A stretch of DNA of 7,232 nt from Pseudomonadota bacterium. Its GTDB lineage: Bacteria; Pseudomonadota; Alphaproteobacteria; Rhizobiales; Methylopilaceae. The stretch spans positions 1 through 7,232 of the forward strand of contig JAEWEX010000449.1 of the NCBI GenBank assembly GCA_023389135.1. The letters run 5' to 3'. The first letter of the stretch is position 1. Every line of letters begins with the position of its first letter. The notes beneath the pieces are model-generated. The model was not told the DNA's origin. It saw only the letters and a list, made by a program, of their open reading frames with translations, and did no database searches. Shown piece by piece: positions 6,657 through 7,232 of this stretch. The translations under genes and the position numbers were made by a program.

Positions 6657-7232
6657 ATCGGATCCGCCCGCAGCACCTGGCCGCCGGCGCGGCGCATGCT
6701 GGCGCCGAAGGAAAACCGCATGGGCAGCGGCGCCGGCAGCGACAGCTGGCAGCGACCGAGCACCTCGGCCAGCGCCGTGACCAGTTCGATGCGGGCGAAC
6801 CGCAGTCCCCCGCAGATCCGCGCACCGCTGCCGAAGGCAAGAAAGCCGTCCCCCGGCATGGGATGGCGACGCCCGGCATGCCGGGCGGGCCGGAATGCCT
6901 GCGGCTCGTCCCACAGCTCGGGATCCTGGTGGATGCCGATCACCGACACCAGAACGCGGCGTCCGGCGGGGATGGCGGTGGCGCCGATGGTGTCATCGCC
7001 CCGCGCGACCCGCGACAGCATGGGCACGGGCGGGAACATGCGCAGCGTCTCGTCCAGGAACGCTTCGACCTCGGGCGGCGGGTCCAGCGGGTCGGGCGCC
7101 GCCGACAGCGCCGCGCGGATCGTGCCCTGGTAGCCGGGATGCTCGGCGAGGATCGCCAGCGCCCAGCCCAGCGCCGCGGCCGTCGTGTCGGAGCCGGCGA
7201 CAACCAGCGTCGCCAGTTCGCCGGCCAGGTCC
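6653..7232 (-). CDS. Cytochrome P450, C-terminal 192 residues (partial)
   Basis: A frame open at the right window edge and ending at TAA (6655-6653) encodes the C-terminal part of a haem-thiolate monooxygenase. Counting from the first complete codon, it shows the I-helix oxygen-activation motif AGSDTT (12-17), the K-helix ExxR as ETLR (61-64), the segment FRPAR (113-117) in the meander region, and the haem loop FGSGARICGG (133-142), whose Cys140 is the proximal iron ligand. All key residues are present, so the gene appears functional. Roughly 200-250 N-terminal residues should lie beyond the window. It has no visible membrane anchor here and could be a soluble bacterial P450 using a ferredoxin or similar donor; no redox partner is in the window. 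Substrate is unknown. The stop overlaps that of the convergent lipid kinase by 4 bp. An internal ATG at 7039 starts after ETLR and would remove essential parts. Confidence 0.95.
   Translation of the reverse strand, partial: DLAGELATLVVAGSDTTAAALGWALAILAEHPGYQGTIRAALSAAPDPLDPPPEVEAFLDETLRMFPPVPMLSRVARGDDTIGATAIPAGRRVLVSVIGIHQDPELWDEPQAFRPARHAGRRHPMPGDGFLAFGSGARICGGLRFARIELVTALAEVLGRCQLSLPAPLPMRFSFGASMRRAGGQVLRADPI

Noticed and set aside
6940..7232. Possible frameshift splitting the P450, since a separate short frame covers 6940-7203
   Set aside because: Translating the minus strand continuously from 7231 gives one uninterrupted frame with the I-helix, ExxR and haem motifs in order. The other frame is a shadow.
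1..7232. CRISPR array, tandem repeats or insertion-sequence ends
   Set aside because: No regularly spaced repeats, transposase-like frames or terminal inverted repeats were seen by eye on either strand.

Overview
The window is very GC-rich with strong third-position G/C bias. It carries a tRNA-Ile2(CAU) and a YciA/YadGH/SIMPL gene set of proteobacterial type, which suggests an alphaproteobacterium, perhaps Rhodospirillales or a related order. That placement is inferred from gene style and the tRNA sequence only. No rRNA gene, CRISPR array, transposase or integrase is visible.

Layout, left to right: (1) 23-337 (minus) is a small DUF3489-type winged-helix protein, followed by about 390 bp without a convincing gene. 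(2) 724-799 (minus) is a complete tRNA-Ile(CAU) gene with encoded CCA and a plausible promoter at 824-853. The DUF3489 gene lies on the 3' side of this tRNA, the usual side for integrated elements, so this left part may be the edge of an accessory region. (3) 933-1655 and 1797-2207 (plus) encode an exported SIMPL/DUF541 protein and a YciA-type acyl-CoA thioesterase. (4) 5568 down to 2243 (minus) is a likely three-gene operon: an exported alpha-helical TPR-like protein of unknown function, then a YadG-type ABC ATPase, then a YadH-type ABC-2 permease. The last two overlap by 4 bp. (5) After a divergent intergenic region of 167 bp, 5736-6656 (plus) encodes a YegS/diacylglycerol-kinase-family lipid kinase. 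(6) 6653-7232 (minus) is the C-terminal 192 residues of a cytochrome P450 that continues beyond the right edge. Its stop codon overlaps the lipid kinase stop codon.

Functional reading: most of the window is ordinary chromosomal content (translation, acyl-CoA turnover, envelope export, lipid phosphorylation, oxidative metabolism). The least explained part is the secreted helical-repeat protein placed first in the YadGH operon, which suggests a periplasmic partner for, or cargo related to, that exporter. I see no clear evidence of a wholly new system. The items most worth a second look are this operon and the DUF3489/tRNA-Ile2 junction.
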